From the NCBI GenBank assembly GCA_017591395.1, contig WEDG01004083.1:62001-126000 (forward strand): DNA of 64,000 nucleotides, in the 5' to 3' direction. The position numbers and the translations under genes were made by a program. This stretch comes from Schistocephalus solidus (Eukaryota > Platyhelminthes > Cestoda > Diphyllobothriidea > Diphyllobothriidae). Positions 47,401-59,822 of the stretch are shown here, piece after piece (the stretch's first letter is position 1; each line of letters opens with the position of its first letter). The notes below the pieces were generated by a model, which was not told where the DNA came from, did no database searches, and saw nothing but the letters and a program-made list of their open reading frames with translations.

Positions 47401-50400
47401 CTACCCGACGTCTCTGATTGTTTGTTAAAGCTGGAAGCCCGGTCAGCGATGCTTGTAGTAAAGTTAACGCTTGAAATTACCGCATATCAATAAAAACTTC
47501 GCCAGTTCCGATTATACCGCCAGCGGATTCTTTGTGATCGCGCATGCCATATTGGAGCCTCACGGATGATCGATAGCATCGAAAGTTGTTTAACGCAGCA
47601 TTTCTTTATTTTCAAGAACGACATTGATCAAATGCTCTTTACATAATATCGCACGAAGGCGTGTTTGAACAATATTCGCCAAAAATGGCTGTTCGATGCC
47701 GGTCAGATATCTTTCGGTTCAGTCGACATGTGATGTCGTTTTAATATTATCAACTGCATCTTCTATTGATATTCATTTAAACTCGCCAGAATTGCAATTT
47801 TAAGCCGCACAAGCCGAGTATCGTTAGCTTGAACTCAAACTTTCAGTCAGCTTCGACATAAGCCTTTATCAGCTATTTGAAAATATTTTCCTGATATTAG
47901 CGCCGCGAATGGTCAATTTTCGACAATTTATTTGTCCTTTGTTCGAGCCTGGCCTCCAGCATGCCATTTACAGCAGCCGATCGGTTAATCAGCTTAGTCG
48001 TTTTCCGACTGTATTCGTTTGCGACTGTTTAAGTCGTTGTTGCGTGAGACCTTTCATCAAGTAAACATTCTGCCAAATATTTAATATTCGCAGCGGGGCG
48101 ACCAGCCAATTTGAATCAAAATGTCATATTCGGGTAATTCGCCTGTTGGTTTTGCAATATTTTAGCCTCTGGCACGCTGCTTTCGTTCAACTGATATACC
48201 GGGATAGCTTCGACCCGCGCATGTCGCCATAAAGATATCCCGTACCAAAGAATATTTATACCATGAAAACAGTAACGATTTCGCCAAACCACCAACCATC
48301 ACGCACCGACTTCGTTCACCCCTTCTTACTATAAGTCACCTTAATCGTGAAAGCTTGCCACCGTGCGGGCGAATACTGCGTCCTTTCGCGCCCATAACGT
48401 TTTCGTTAAAATAAAACAACAATTCGAATTATTTCTCGAGACCGATTAACCTCTATCGACCATTTCGTTTCACTTGCCTTAAAATTATTCGAATGTATCG
48501 AAATAGATTTTATCGACTTCGCATAAATATTTATGCTGCGGAAGATTATTGCTACCAGCGCATTTCAGCTACCGCAAATTTTCCCGTGCACTTTAAGCAT
48601 TATAAGGAGAGTTTTCAGCGTAACACGAAAATTGTAGACGCCCGGTTATCCATTTGTTAAATTAACATTGCCGCTACCATGAAGCATCCACGCTGTTAGT
48701 GTTTTCTGAACAAAGTAGCTCAGTTGCCCGCAAAGCATGAGTTTAATATCGCGTCGATCGCCTAAGAATATATGTCGATGACTGGCGTTCAGCCGTACCT
48801 GAGAAGTCATAGGTTTATACCTCATGTTCTTTCTGGATAATAAAAATAACTTGCGAGATAAGTCACGATAACGAAACGAAACAATTACGACGTTTTCAGT
48901 CTGGGCATAGGTTTCATCGCTTCGCCCTCCCTGATCGGTGAAGTCGCAAAGCTTGGGATCACGCTGGTCACCTTGTACCGGCGTACCCCTTTCCTGAGGC
49001 ATTGGGGCGTCAGCTACCAGTAGTCGGCACAGTAACGACGCCATTCGCCAGCGCCAGCGCAGCCTGGCATCGTGAAAGCTCGAATTTGGTCTGTTACCGC
49101 TACCAACTACCAAACAAGTGCTCATACATTCAGCTTAAATGCTGGGGTCATCGATCGCGCACTCTGCCACCGGTCGATGATTGTAGGTCCCTTTCCGGCC
49201 CGGTAGTGAGATATGGCTGTCCTCGGCGATCTTCGAAAACCGCAGTACGTAAAGTTTTGTTGCAGGGCAATGGTCGAGAAAGCCAGCATTAATTTTCGTC
49301 ATTACGAATAAACACGATCAGACCAATATCCTTTGCCTTTCGAATGACGATGTACCATTTCACGCCGTTTACCCAGACCTCGAAGAATAATCTGGAGCGT
49401 AGCGTAACATTTTTTGAACTGGTTCGTCATATTCTTCATTTTCATCTGGTGTCATTTTTCAAAGTCGTTTCGAGTAGGCGGAAGCCAGTTGAGGGCCGGT
49501 TCACTTTTATTAGTTCCATAACTCAGCAAAATGTTTGCCACTTTTTCTTAAATCAATAAATAAACTCTAAAAGCTGCCAACCAACAATCATAACATGGTT
49601 GTCGGTTGCTTTCGTTGCTCGTCATCGTAGGGTATACGGTAGAAAATCTTTCGAAACCAGTCTAACAACAATCGCATTTCCGCACCCGATCTACCACCCT
49701 TCATCCCTCAACTTTAGCATTCTGCGTCATCGGTTCGTTTACCGCTTTCAACGCTTTTTATAATTAACTGAATCGTTTCGAATTACCTTCATTTTCATAC
49801 CTTTAGTTTCGACCATTTTCGCCGACCCGAAGTTTATTATCCGATCAGTTATCAGTCGACCATCGATTCAACATTGAACCTTCCCAGACGTTCCCGGCAA
49901 CCCGAGGCACCAGACACTGAAAGAATGGCGTAATTATTCAATTCGTCATCAGGAACAATTCTATCGGCTTCGTACACTTAGTCCTTCGCCAGTTCACCTG
50001 GCGCTCTGAGTGGTCGTTTGGTTACCGGAGAGGCACGTTTTCGAAGTCATTGGCCCTCGTTCGCGAACATACACCTGATCCCTTATCAACCCGATGCCGT
50101 TAAGTTTATCGATTCATAATTTCCGGATTCGAATACCGGCTGTTTCATGATCGGGGACCGAATAAATCAACCTTTCAACAACACTTCCAAAGTAAGATTG
50201 TTGGTATCCGATGCGATCGATCTGGTATTTGATAATGGCGCTGCATGATGTTTACGCATTGGAGCCGCCTCGCCATCACTGCGTTGACGTTATTCTCATA
50301 TTCCAACACGTCAGCGTATTAAGGTTCATCGCGACACAGTCAGCATTACGCACAGTTGCATCCTCCAAAGTTCATTTGTCAGTCCAGTGCCTTCCATCTC

Positions 50401-53400
50401 TTGTTCACTCCCGAAGAATGGCCCCGGCAAGTAAATACCACCGCCTGAAAATATGTAGCAGCAGAGGAAGCTCCACCGTCGAATAACGCACAAAATCTTC
50501 CAGAATGCCGACGAAAAGCTCAGTAAGCGGAAGTTGTCGTTCGAAAGAAGTTAACAGTTATGAAACCTTCCGTGTGCGCTAACACGATTTGATGAAGTTC
50601 CGTCAGCCGCGTTCTTCACGCCCAAGTTCAAGTATTACGCGCAAAATAAACATTGAGTGGTTGTTCATTACCCGCATTTTAGCAGTCCAAAAGCGAAAAT
50701 TGAATATTCGACTTCACAGAAAAATGAAAGATGCCGAATTAAATCTTCATCGTCAAAGCAGTTTATGTAGTCATCCGCCCGTCACGATAAATCGTTCCAT
50801 TTGTTCACACTTCAAAGCCATCGTCTTCGTCTACCGCACGTAATATGCGTCCGACCGTTCGATACAGTAAGCCGATCGTTTCGTTTCTCTCACATTCGTT
50901 CTAGAATCACCGTATCATTGCGCTATCAGCCAATTAGTAGTGTATTCCGGCGAAACCGAGTCGCCCTTCAACAGTTGGTAATAAACATTAAAAACGACGT
51001 TGAGCGTTTCCAGTACTAAACGCCATTGCACCGTAGCCAGGCACGATAGGTTACCAAACACGATTTTAACACCAAACGATTTTATATTAAAGCGCAAGAG
51101 CCGAAGTAGAATATGCATATTGCGCAGTTTTTCCGTTCAACAGCCAAACGACTCATTAACGAAAACGCATGACATCGCGGGAATTTCGTTTGAAGTTCTA
51201 CTGGTATTCGGTGACCGCAAGTTCTAACAGATATTTATCAATAACCCTGTTTAGCCATTTTCGCAATTTCCTTCATGCTTCTCCTTCATGGGATGAACGG
51301 TGGGGTGAAATTTAGTTGTCGAGATGCGCGCGCCCGTTTCGCCATCCGAATACCTTTTCATACGACATTTCACGAAATCCTTTAAAGAATGAGGCACTGG
51401 CGTATTTATTATCTTCATCGTCATCATCATCATCATCATTCGTCATCATCATATCATGTTTTTTCGCATGCTTTCCGTACCACGATAAAATTCCATTTAA
51501 TAACACTGTATACTCAAGATTATCACGATCGTTCAAAGATGAAGTGCCTGTTCGGGTATGTCATACGCAGGTAAACCATCGTTTTGCAGCATATCAGTAC
51601 AACGACGGTAACGATTCCGAGTTATGCGTCAGTATTTCCAAACTACTTCATTAGAGCCATTGCGGCATGGGCATAATTACAGTGGTCGCGCAGCCATTGG
51701 TGCAGACACATAACAAATTGACAAAACTGTCACGATTAGCTGGTCGTCATCTATTTCGCCGGGGCCGATAGAGTTCATGAATAGAATGGCGACCAGCGCA
51801 GCTCATAACGACGCGAAAGCGTTCAACGAACGCAAGTCAATATTCCGGATATATAACCGGCAAATAACACCGCATCAGAGTTGATCACAGGGCAGTGGTC
51901 AGTCCCAGGTTATCACTCGACTGGAAGCCGATGACGGCCACCAGTATTTCAGTCCCCGTGTTGCGCCGATCATATTATCTTCTGCCTTCTGCTCGCGGTT
52001 AAAGCCCCCATATCGAATAGCCGTTAACGACGACGAGCGCTCATCAATAGCTCGATCTGAAATCGGCAAACACCGAGTCAATGGTTGACTTCGATCGTCG
52101 TCGGTTCATTCGCGTTATCGTCTGGCTTCGTTATACCGGTTGATGACGGTTGACGACAGAAGCCTCAGCCTGTCGCAGCCGAGAGGTCCCCCTTTGTAAG
52201 ACAGAAAGGAACGAATGGCGTTAACGATCATTGAGCGTTCACAGCGTTAACAACTTATCAGAATACCGGTCGAGTCGATCGGCGCAGCTTTGTATTCGGC
52301 CTGTATACGATCAAAAGACGTCGTTTAATCGCGTTGAAATAACGTTCAACAGTTTACATTAAGAGTCTCGTGACGTGACCAACGAACGATACCGCGGTTG
52401 GCGCAGTATGTTGGTAAAGAAATTACAGTCGGCTCCAACGAAGTAACCGTCATCTCACGCCGGTATTTAGTTGTTACCCGCGACAGATCTATCATTAAAA
52501 TGTTGAAATATCACGAGGGCCGGAATTAACCGAACAGCGCAAACGAATGCCTTCCGCGAAATATTTTGGCCCGGTTCCACGATTCGACGAATCGTATTGA
52601 AATCGAAAACAGCACAAGAAAACGGGATTGAAATCGTGCATTCCAGGGGAACAGTAGCCAAGATTTTGCCAGGTTATCATTTCGAGTCTTCTCCAGGTCG
52701 TGGCCAAAATGCGCCTGCGCCAGTAAAGTCGCCTTTCGTCATTGATTGCCTATTCTTCTCCGTATAAGACGCCAAATACGGTCTGTATTAGCATCATCAT
52801 GTACGATCATCAATTTATCGCGATACCAGCTAAAACTCCTATCGATACTCGCCGCCGACGCACCACCAGCGCCCCAAATGTTCATACACCCGTTTTGCCC
52901 CAATCCAACCCTCCTTGTAACGCATTAACTTCGGAGTTGCCGCATCGTAACGGAAAGCCTTAGTAGATCTACCAAAAGCCGATGGCGAACAGCTGGAAAC
53001 CATTCACAACGTGATAATGATACCGTTGGCTGGGTACGACGAAAGTCAGCGGCGAATCACATGCAGTGGTGGCACGTAGCCTGTCTTCGGTAAAGGATTA
53101 GTTCGCCGTGTCCGGAGAGCGCAGTAGATGCAGCGCAAGTTTACCGCGTCAAAACACGCAAGCCGTCAACAATGTGCCACTAAAGGCCACGATGAACCGC
53201 GATATGCTGGAAATGCATACCGTTCGCCTGTTGGCAGCCCATTATTGCGCGGTTCAGAACATTACCAATATACAGTTAATATCAATGAACATTTTCAGAT
53301 GTCAGCGGTAGAAGGGCTGGCCAGGTCATCGTTACCAAATGAATACTTGGGATGCACATTAGAGCGTAGTTCAGATCATTGCCGTTGCGACAGTTTCCAG

Positions 53401-54440
53401 TTGAATAACGACGTTACCGTCTTCCTCGTAAGACCCCCAACTGGCTGTTTCATGTTTGAGCGTACTGCAACACACGTTATTTAGAACGAGAATTAAACAC
53501 TCCACGATTCTCGAGAACCACTAGTTCTGTGCCGTTTGCATCACCAACAGTTCATAGCAAATTAAGAAATATAAATGAGACACTGCCCATCACCGTTTCG
53601 GTGTTCGTTGATTATTTCGTTTTCCGCGTTCACCGATAGACGCGCCTGCGTTTTTGCGCCGGTAATGAAGGCCGCGATGCCGAAACATTCACGCTTATTG
53701 GTCGCAGTTAATACGCATTGCAAATATTGCCTTCACACCACCGGTGCGCGAGGCTCGTCAACAGTCAATAAAGCGGCAGCCTTCACGCACAGACTATTCT
53801 CGATCAACACCGAAGAATTAAAATGGGCTTCCGAACAATGGTGGCTGTGAACCGCGGCGTGCATATATCCCCACAGAACTTACCACGTTTCGCCTCGGTG
53901 CCCGCCAGCTTCCAATCTCGGCGATCAAAAATCTTAACGCAGTAGGCTGGAAGCTGCCAAATCTTACCGAATATGGTGTTACTGTTTAAAGTTTAGCGGT
54001 TGCGCACGAGTCAATTACAGTTCGGTTAAGGAGCCATCGCTCACGTCATCCACCCAGAGAACCGACCGTTCAGGCGCAATAAATGCTCAGCAGGCATTCT
54101 ACCGGGCGATCTATTTATCACCCGAACATTTTTCGAAGTTTCAAATGATAATAGCGTCAATGGTCGTTGGTTCGTCGATTGGGGCCGCGCAAACCGATGC
54201 CGCAAACTGATCACAGTCGGTACCAGTCATCGTGACAAAGCTCGAGCAGCGCCGCGGAACGCCAGCGCAAGATTTGGCAGCCAGTTGCCTAAACGCAGCA
54301 GGTTAGCGAGTACCTTCGTTATGAAATTAACGCAGCGTTAAATCTCAATATTTTCCAGGAAGCAGTCATATCAGTTTACATCAGCTTTATTAGACCATTC
54401 TCTCAGCAGCACCCATACACTGGCTTCTGCTGGAAGGAGA
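41450..54440 (-). other. Noisy, shortened inverted copy of the sequence right of 54,440 (probable assembly artefact)
   Basis: Read as reverse complement, this tract follows 54,440-64,000 in order. Anchors (left / right): 54,259-54,297 / 54,581-54,620; 53,118-53,230 / 56,330-56,450; 52,221-52,243 / 57,661-57,682; 51,380-51,391 / 58,924-58,935; 48,826-48,866 / 62,396-62,436; 47,564 / 64,000. The left side is about 28% shorter. Runs of T, GA, GC and GAT are collapsed, and CpG is more frequent. No frame longer than 159 codons exists and none is family-like. The part left of 47,560 should match DNA beyond the window. A fold-back long read left unpolished explains all this best; an old inverted duplication is less likely. 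The left edge is approximate. Confidence 0.85.
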
Positions 54441-55250
54441 AATGGCCCGAAAGGCGGCAAGAACTTGAATTATGCGGTTGACCATCAGCAGTCGTTCGCT
54501 GTCGCACCACAGCACCGCTGGAGGATGGGACAGTTTTGGCAGCTGCGCTGGAGGGTATCTACGGCGAGGGGCGTTCGCCTGCGTTTTAGGGCAACTTGGC
54601 TGCCATCACACGCTGGCGTTCCAATGACAGTGAGTACCTGCTCACAGGCACAATCACGATAGGCGCAGCACGCTTGTGTCCCTTGATCCACGCGATCATT
54701 CCGGTTGCGGCATCGGTTTACCGGTTTGCGCAGCCCCATCGGCGGACTGGCTTCTGCGCGCTGTTTGTGGCTGGTAACGACAGAGGAGTACTCGAAAAGC
54801 GAAACACTGGGGTGGTGCGAGTCGCATCGTCGGCCGGGCAGTTGTTGCGGGCATTTTTGTGAAGCAGAATGCCGCCTGCGAGGGGCATTGGCTTCAGCCA
54901 AATGAAACGGCCGCTTTCTGATTGATGACGTAAGCAGGCCAGCGGCCTCTTTAGCCAACCAGGGTAAAATAGCCCGTGTCGGAGACGAAATTTTAATTCG
55001 ATGTGCACGAGCTGCAAGAACGCTAAACGAGTAAACCGCTGTATTTTGCAAGATTTTGGCAGTTGGGCTCTACCGTATTCTGCTTTGGTCACGGATCAAA
55101 CGGCTAGTTTTCCCGAGGCGAGAGCGTTGTTAGAGTTCTGTGGGAGTATATGCACACCCGCAGTCTGCACGCCCAGCAGTGAGATCGAGTTCTAGCCACC
55201 ATTGTTCAGAGCCCATTTTAGTTCTTCGGTGGTTGATTAGGTCAGAATGC
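54441..55250 (+). other. GC-rich stretch next to the fold point, no gene supported
   Basis: Richer in G+C and CpG than the surroundings. A 188-codon minus-strand frame (54,485-55,051) is present, but it is Arg/Cys/Ser-rich with no recognisable domain, and overlapping frames exist on both strands. It could be a promoter-type island, or the last poor-quality stretch of the fold-back read. Confidence 0.35.
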
Positions 55251-55595
55251 TTGGAGCTGGCCGTCTCTGGCCGTCCAGTGAGAGGCTGCCAGCACTATTG
55301 ATACTGCTGTTGACGCAGGCTATAGCGCCACTGGTTAGGGTGGGTGTGAATGGAGGCAATGTCTGGACTGGAAGGATTACACGTACGTATGTGCTTGTTT
55401 ACGTGTTGGAAAGAACCAATAGAAAAACGCCTGACTTCTGTAGATGACACCTCTTCTTCGGCATCCTTAACTTCACCCGGGCTACTTCGGTGCAACAAAA
55501 AAAACACACAGGCGCACATGCAGACACACGCGTCAGTGCGTTGAAAGACGCGGGGGGATAGAAAAACAGAAACTCTGGCTAAAATCAACAGACAC

Positions 55596-56735
55596 CGAAA
55601 ACGGTTAATTCGTGGACAGTTGGTCTCATTTAAATATTTCTTAATTTATATAGACTGTTGTAGTGAGTCTAAACGGCTTCATTTCGAAGAACTAGCTCCA
55701 CGTTAGGGTGGTTATCTCTCCGAGGAGATTAAAAAAAGCTAAACTTCCAAAACTGGAGCGCGTTAAAATACGCGGAAGAAACGACAAAAAGAACCAAAAC
55801 TTCGGCAGCTTTTGACGCATGCCAGTCGAAAGGCTTAACTCAACAGGTACTGAAAACGGTTAATACAGTGGACAGTTGGCCTCATTGGAGTGCTCTTAAT
55901 TCTCGTTCCTAAATGCCTGACATTCGTGTAAACAATTTTCGAAATTGCACTCAAATAGGCAATACTTAGTTAGGGGGTCTTACGGGAGAAGATTGAGTAA
56001 GCAGTCATTGTGCTGGAAAACTAATCACAAGCAGTCGTCCATATGCGCATGAAACAATGAATGTAGACTTCGGATATACGTAGAAGAAAATAACGCTTCC
56101 TAATTGACATTTAAATAAAAATTTCCAGGGGGTATAATCCCAAAGTAATTCATTTAGGTAACGTGGCCTATTCTAATTTAGCCCTTCCCCTGCCACTTGG
56201 GCACATCACATTCCCAGAAAATCACTGTTCATTTGATGTGCTTGTATATGAATATTGGAGACGAATTCCACCAGCTGCAATGGTATAACCGCGCAATATT
56301 TATAGGCTGCCAACAGGCAGACAGTAGTATACGACATTTCCAGCATCGTATCCAACGAGGTTCATCGTGTGCCCCACAGCAAAGTGGCGCAGTGACGGTG
56401 GCTTGCACGTGAATTAGATTTTATTGCGAGTAAACTTGCGCTGCATCTACTGCACTCTCTCCAATTCCCCCACCTGGACACGGTGACCTCACCAAGTCAA
56501 CACGGGAGGCGGGGGCAGGCGTGCCACCACGCCTGCATGATTCACCATACTGACTCATCATGCAGATAGCTTTTGAATATCACGCGATTATCACGTTGAA
56601 GTAGATGAAGTTCGGCTCAAGCATTCATATCAACTTTTGAAGTGAGTCTATAAGGCTTCATTCTGATGCAGTAACTCCAAGTTAATGCGATTATATCTAA
56701 GGAGGTTAAAAAGTTAAAATTTAAAAACTGGAGTG
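55596..56735 (+). repeat. Two pairs of diverged direct repeats
   Basis: GAAAACGGTTAAT plus GTGGACAGTTGG occurs at 55,603-55,630 and 55,853-55,880. A block of about 100 nt with AGTGAGTCTA, GGCTTCATT and AAAACTGGAG occurs at 55,660-55,765 and 56,640-56,735. They look like fragments of one repeat present at least twice. Confidence 0.55.
56332..56540 (-). repeat. Dispersed repeat family A, copy 5 (inverted)
   Basis: The minus strand carries the AGGTGGGGGAATTGGAGAG, TGCAGTAGATGCAGCGCAAG and CACCGTCACTGCGCCAC blocks of family A. Its noisy mirror is seen at 53,118-53,230. Confidence 0.7.
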
Positions 56736-57654
56736 TGTACCATGAACCATTTGGGGAACGCTGGTGGACCTACAGATGAGCCAAAACCCTCGCATCTGTC
56801 TCATGCAGCGGCAGAGTATCGGCAAAACACGTGTCGGGGGTTTTAGCTAGTATCCATGCTGTCAGTGTGGTGAATCGTACAACATGTGGGAATACTTTCG
56901 CCTAGGACCGTATTTGGCATCTGCCATTCCATGCAGGAGAGGAGAATAGAACCAATCAATACTGAATGACGCACAAGGCGACTGCTTACTGGCGCAAACG
57001 CCGAACGCGTGTCGATTTTTGCACATTTAGCCATGACGACCTGGAGAACCAGTGTAGAAAATGTGCCTAATAAAATCTTAACTACTGTTCCCCTAAGAAT
57101 GCATTTGACTTCAAATCCCATTTCTTGGTACACATGTTTTCCAATTTCTAGCTAATACAGCAGTTCGTCAAATCGGTTCAAATTGGGCCAAAATGTGCAG
57201 AGAAACAGCTGAAGGTCAGTTTCCCTTTATTCTCATTTGCATATTCGGGATAATTCCCATAGCCCTCCACCCAATGTGAAATCTTCTAACAGTTTTAATG
57301 TCGTCCTATCACAGGTGCTTTCTTCGCCAGCTTCTACCAACCAGCGTTAAGTTGTGAGTTACTTCGTTTTTCTAGTGGGACCATTTTGCCAATTTCTTCG
57401 AGTACCAACACGCTACCACGCCAACCGCATTTGGTTTGAACCAATAAGCAAACACCAGGTCATTGGTAGCAAAGTTCACATCCATTCCTCTACCACCTTA
57501 GAAGTCAACTCTGCCCTAAGTATCCTAAGCTGTCAGAAGGTTCAGAAAGACGTTATTTCAACACAGTTATCGGCGTCTCGCTGATCGTATGCGCTGCCAG
57601 ACCGAATACAAAGCTGCGCAGATCATTCGACCGAAATTCTGATAAAGGGATTGT

Positions 57655-58320
57655 GCCTTGTGAACGCTCAATGATCGTTAACATAACTCACTCGTTCCAC
57701 TCTGTCTTGGGACGCACTCTCGAGCCCTGCGGCAAAGACAGGGGAGACTGAAATGGCCATTTCTGGCTCATTAGCCGTCATCAGCCAGTCATAACCCAAA
57801 CCCAGAGTGTGCCTCACCCGAGGCTTGAACCTGCGACCTGTTGATCAGAAATTCAACGCTCTAACCATTGAGCTCGGTGTTTTGCCGATTTCAGATCGAG
57901 AATATTGACTGTGTTCGTTGATAAACGCTCATCGATCGTTAACGTAACTAACTGGTTCCACTCTGTCTGGGGGCACATTCTCGAGCCCCGCCAGCAGCCG
58001 CATAGCGGATAGTAGTAGGAAAGGCAGAATAACTATGTCAACAAACACAGGGGGGACTGAAATGGCCATTTCTGGCTCATTAGCCGTCATCAGCCAATTA
58101 TACCCAATCCCAGGTAGTGCCACACCCAAGGTTTGAGCCCGCGACCTGTTGATTAGAAGTCCAACGCTCTAACTATTGAGCCACGGGCTCGTTGTTTTGC
58201 CGGTTATATATCAAGAATATTGACTGCATTCGTTGATGAACGCTCACTGATCGTTATCGGAACTCACTCGTCCCATTCTGTCTATGAGCTCATTCTCCAG
58301 CCCCGGCAGAATAGATGACA
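57655..58320 (-). repeat. tRNA-derived SINE, three tandem units
   Basis: Units at about 57,655-57,885, 57,917-58,190 and a headless part at 58,200-58,320. On the minus strand, units 1 and 2 start with a tRNA-like head: an A box within GGCTCAATAGTTAGAGC (58,166-58,182) and a B box GGGCTCAAACC (58,130-58,140). An anticodon arm GTTGGACTTCTAATC between them has a TCT triplet, so tRNA-Arg(UCU) is the likely source. The unique body contains ACGGCTAATGAGCCAGAAAT. Not a functional tRNA gene: pairing of the acceptor stem is not kept. Confidence 0.75.
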
Positions 58321-58840
58321 ACCAACAATCGTATAACTGGAAATACGTTCTTTATTTTCTCCAGGTTTAAGGCATAGGTTTTTGTCCAATTTGATTTATG
58401 CATGTCATTGTACAGACGCACCAATAAAAGCCTGCACGGTACCATGAATTATGCCCCATGCCTGGCAATATTGCTATTGCACTTAAGCTCCCTAGTAGGC
58501 ACAGTAGTTTGGGCACATGCAAGTGCTATATTTGGCACGCAATGAAGGGCTGGAAAAAAAATAGCGGAATCGTGAGACTAGCCTGCAGGCATCGTTAGTA
58601 CTTGTGTATGCTGCAAAAAAACAGTGGTTTAAATGAGGAAGGGACACCTGCAGGTATGACTGACTACTTACCCAGACAGAGCCTCCGCGGCCTTGGACAG
58701 TCGTGAATGAAGTCTGGAGAGGCCCTTTGAATAGTCGGACTCCAGTTGTGCTCTACAATTGTTGTATTAAAACAAATTTTATCGTGAGTGAAGGAACACG
58801 GAAGCAAAAATATAGCATAAGCTAGGCTGCCGGTGATCAT

Positions 58841-59080
58841 TGATGATGCAGATGATGGTGGTGGTGGTGATGATGATGATGATGATGATGGTGATGAGGA
58901 TGCTCGTACACTCACTGGTGCGTCATTCTTTAAAGTTTCAGTAAGTGTCGTATAGAAAAGAGCAATGTCCGGATGAAGGTTAAATGTGGGCGCGCGCGCG
59001 CGCACGCATTCAGCAACTAAATTTTCCACCCCCACCGTTCAGAAGCGGCCGTCAAGATGAGGAGGAGGAGGAGGAAGCAT
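58841..59080. repeat. Microsatellite cluster: GAT/GGT, GC and GAG runs
   Basis: GAT and GGT triplets at 58,841-58,905, alternating GC at 58,990-59,004, and GAG triplets at 59,057-59,075. The mirrored region at 51,250-51,450 has shorter versions of each, which supports the sequencing-error view of that tract. Confidence 0.75.
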
Positions 59081-59734
59081 GAAGGGGAGAGGGAAATTGC
59101 AGTACAGAGAATGGCTAAAACCACTAGGCTAGGGGTTGTATTAAATGATTATCTGAAGTTGTTAGAACTGCGGTGCACCCCGGGTCTGCAAGTAGCAGAA
59201 CTTCAAGCAAATTCCCACACATTGTCATACTGGATTTCGTTGTAGAATCGTTGCAACAATAGTTGAACATTGCAATTGCGGAAAAACCTTACGCAGCCAG
59301 TACGCATATTCTACTTCAACTCTTCGCTTTGTATAAAATCGTTTAGATTTATTAGAAGAAATCCATGAAAGGTAATAAATTATGTTGGTTTTGGAAGATG
59401 TTTGGTAACCTAGATGTCGGGGACTTACAAGCTACAATTTTTTTAATACTGAAAGCGTTTAGATTTTTTTACAAACATATAACGTGTTTTATTATGTTTT
59501 GTTCCAACCCCACCGAAGCTACTGTTTTCCACAAGTGACTCGAATGAATCATTAAAAACCGCCAGAACCCTTACTAATTAACTGTGCCTGGTAGTCATCT
59601 GGTGGATTCTAAATTGAATGCTTAGGAAACCCCGCTTGGGCAGTCAGCTTACTGTATCAAAATTGGTGGACGCCATACGTTGCAGTAGGTTGGGCGGGTA
59701 ACTTGCCCCAAGTGTGAATAAACTCACGACTCCC

Positions 59735-59822
59735 GGTGAGGCCTCGTAGCTCATTTGACTTGAGCGTTGGCTGCACTAAAGCTTCCATTGCTGACGTGGA
59801 TTTGAATCCCGACGCCACCGAG
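59735..59822 (+). repeat. tRNA-like sequence, possible second SINE
   Basis: An A-box-like TAGCTCATTTGACTTGAGCG (59,747-59,766) and a B-box-like GGATTTGAATCCC (59,798-59,810) have tRNA-like spacing. A GGTG start and CACC end (59,735 and 59,815) could pair as an acceptor stem. The anticodon arm is irregular, so this is more likely a SINE head or decayed tRNA pseudogene than a working gene. Confidence 0.45.

Noticed and set aside
48646..49125. 159-codon minus-strand frame as a gene
   Set aside because: It lies in the noisy mirror; the matching right-hand sequence (about 62.0-62.7 kb) does not keep the same frame.
51312..51536. Asp-repeat protein, and the Ser/Pro-repeat protein at 58,664-59,035
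   Set aside because: Both are translations of the same GAT/GGT microsatellite and its mirror.
41450..54440. Bacterial insertion or horizontally acquired gene cluster
   Set aside because: Despite its CpG-rich, bacterial look there are no long frames, and its order follows the adjacent eukaryotic DNA in reverse, including a SINE array and microsatellites.
54485..55051. 188-codon minus-strand frame as a gene
   Set aside because: No domain, odd composition, overlapping frames on both strands and position at the fold point.
58130..58190. Functional tRNA-Arg gene
   Set aside because: The head is fused to a SINE body repeated in tandem and the acceptor stem is not paired.
58841..58905. CRISPR-like array
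   Set aside because: It is a simple triplet microsatellite with no spacers, in eukaryotic DNA.
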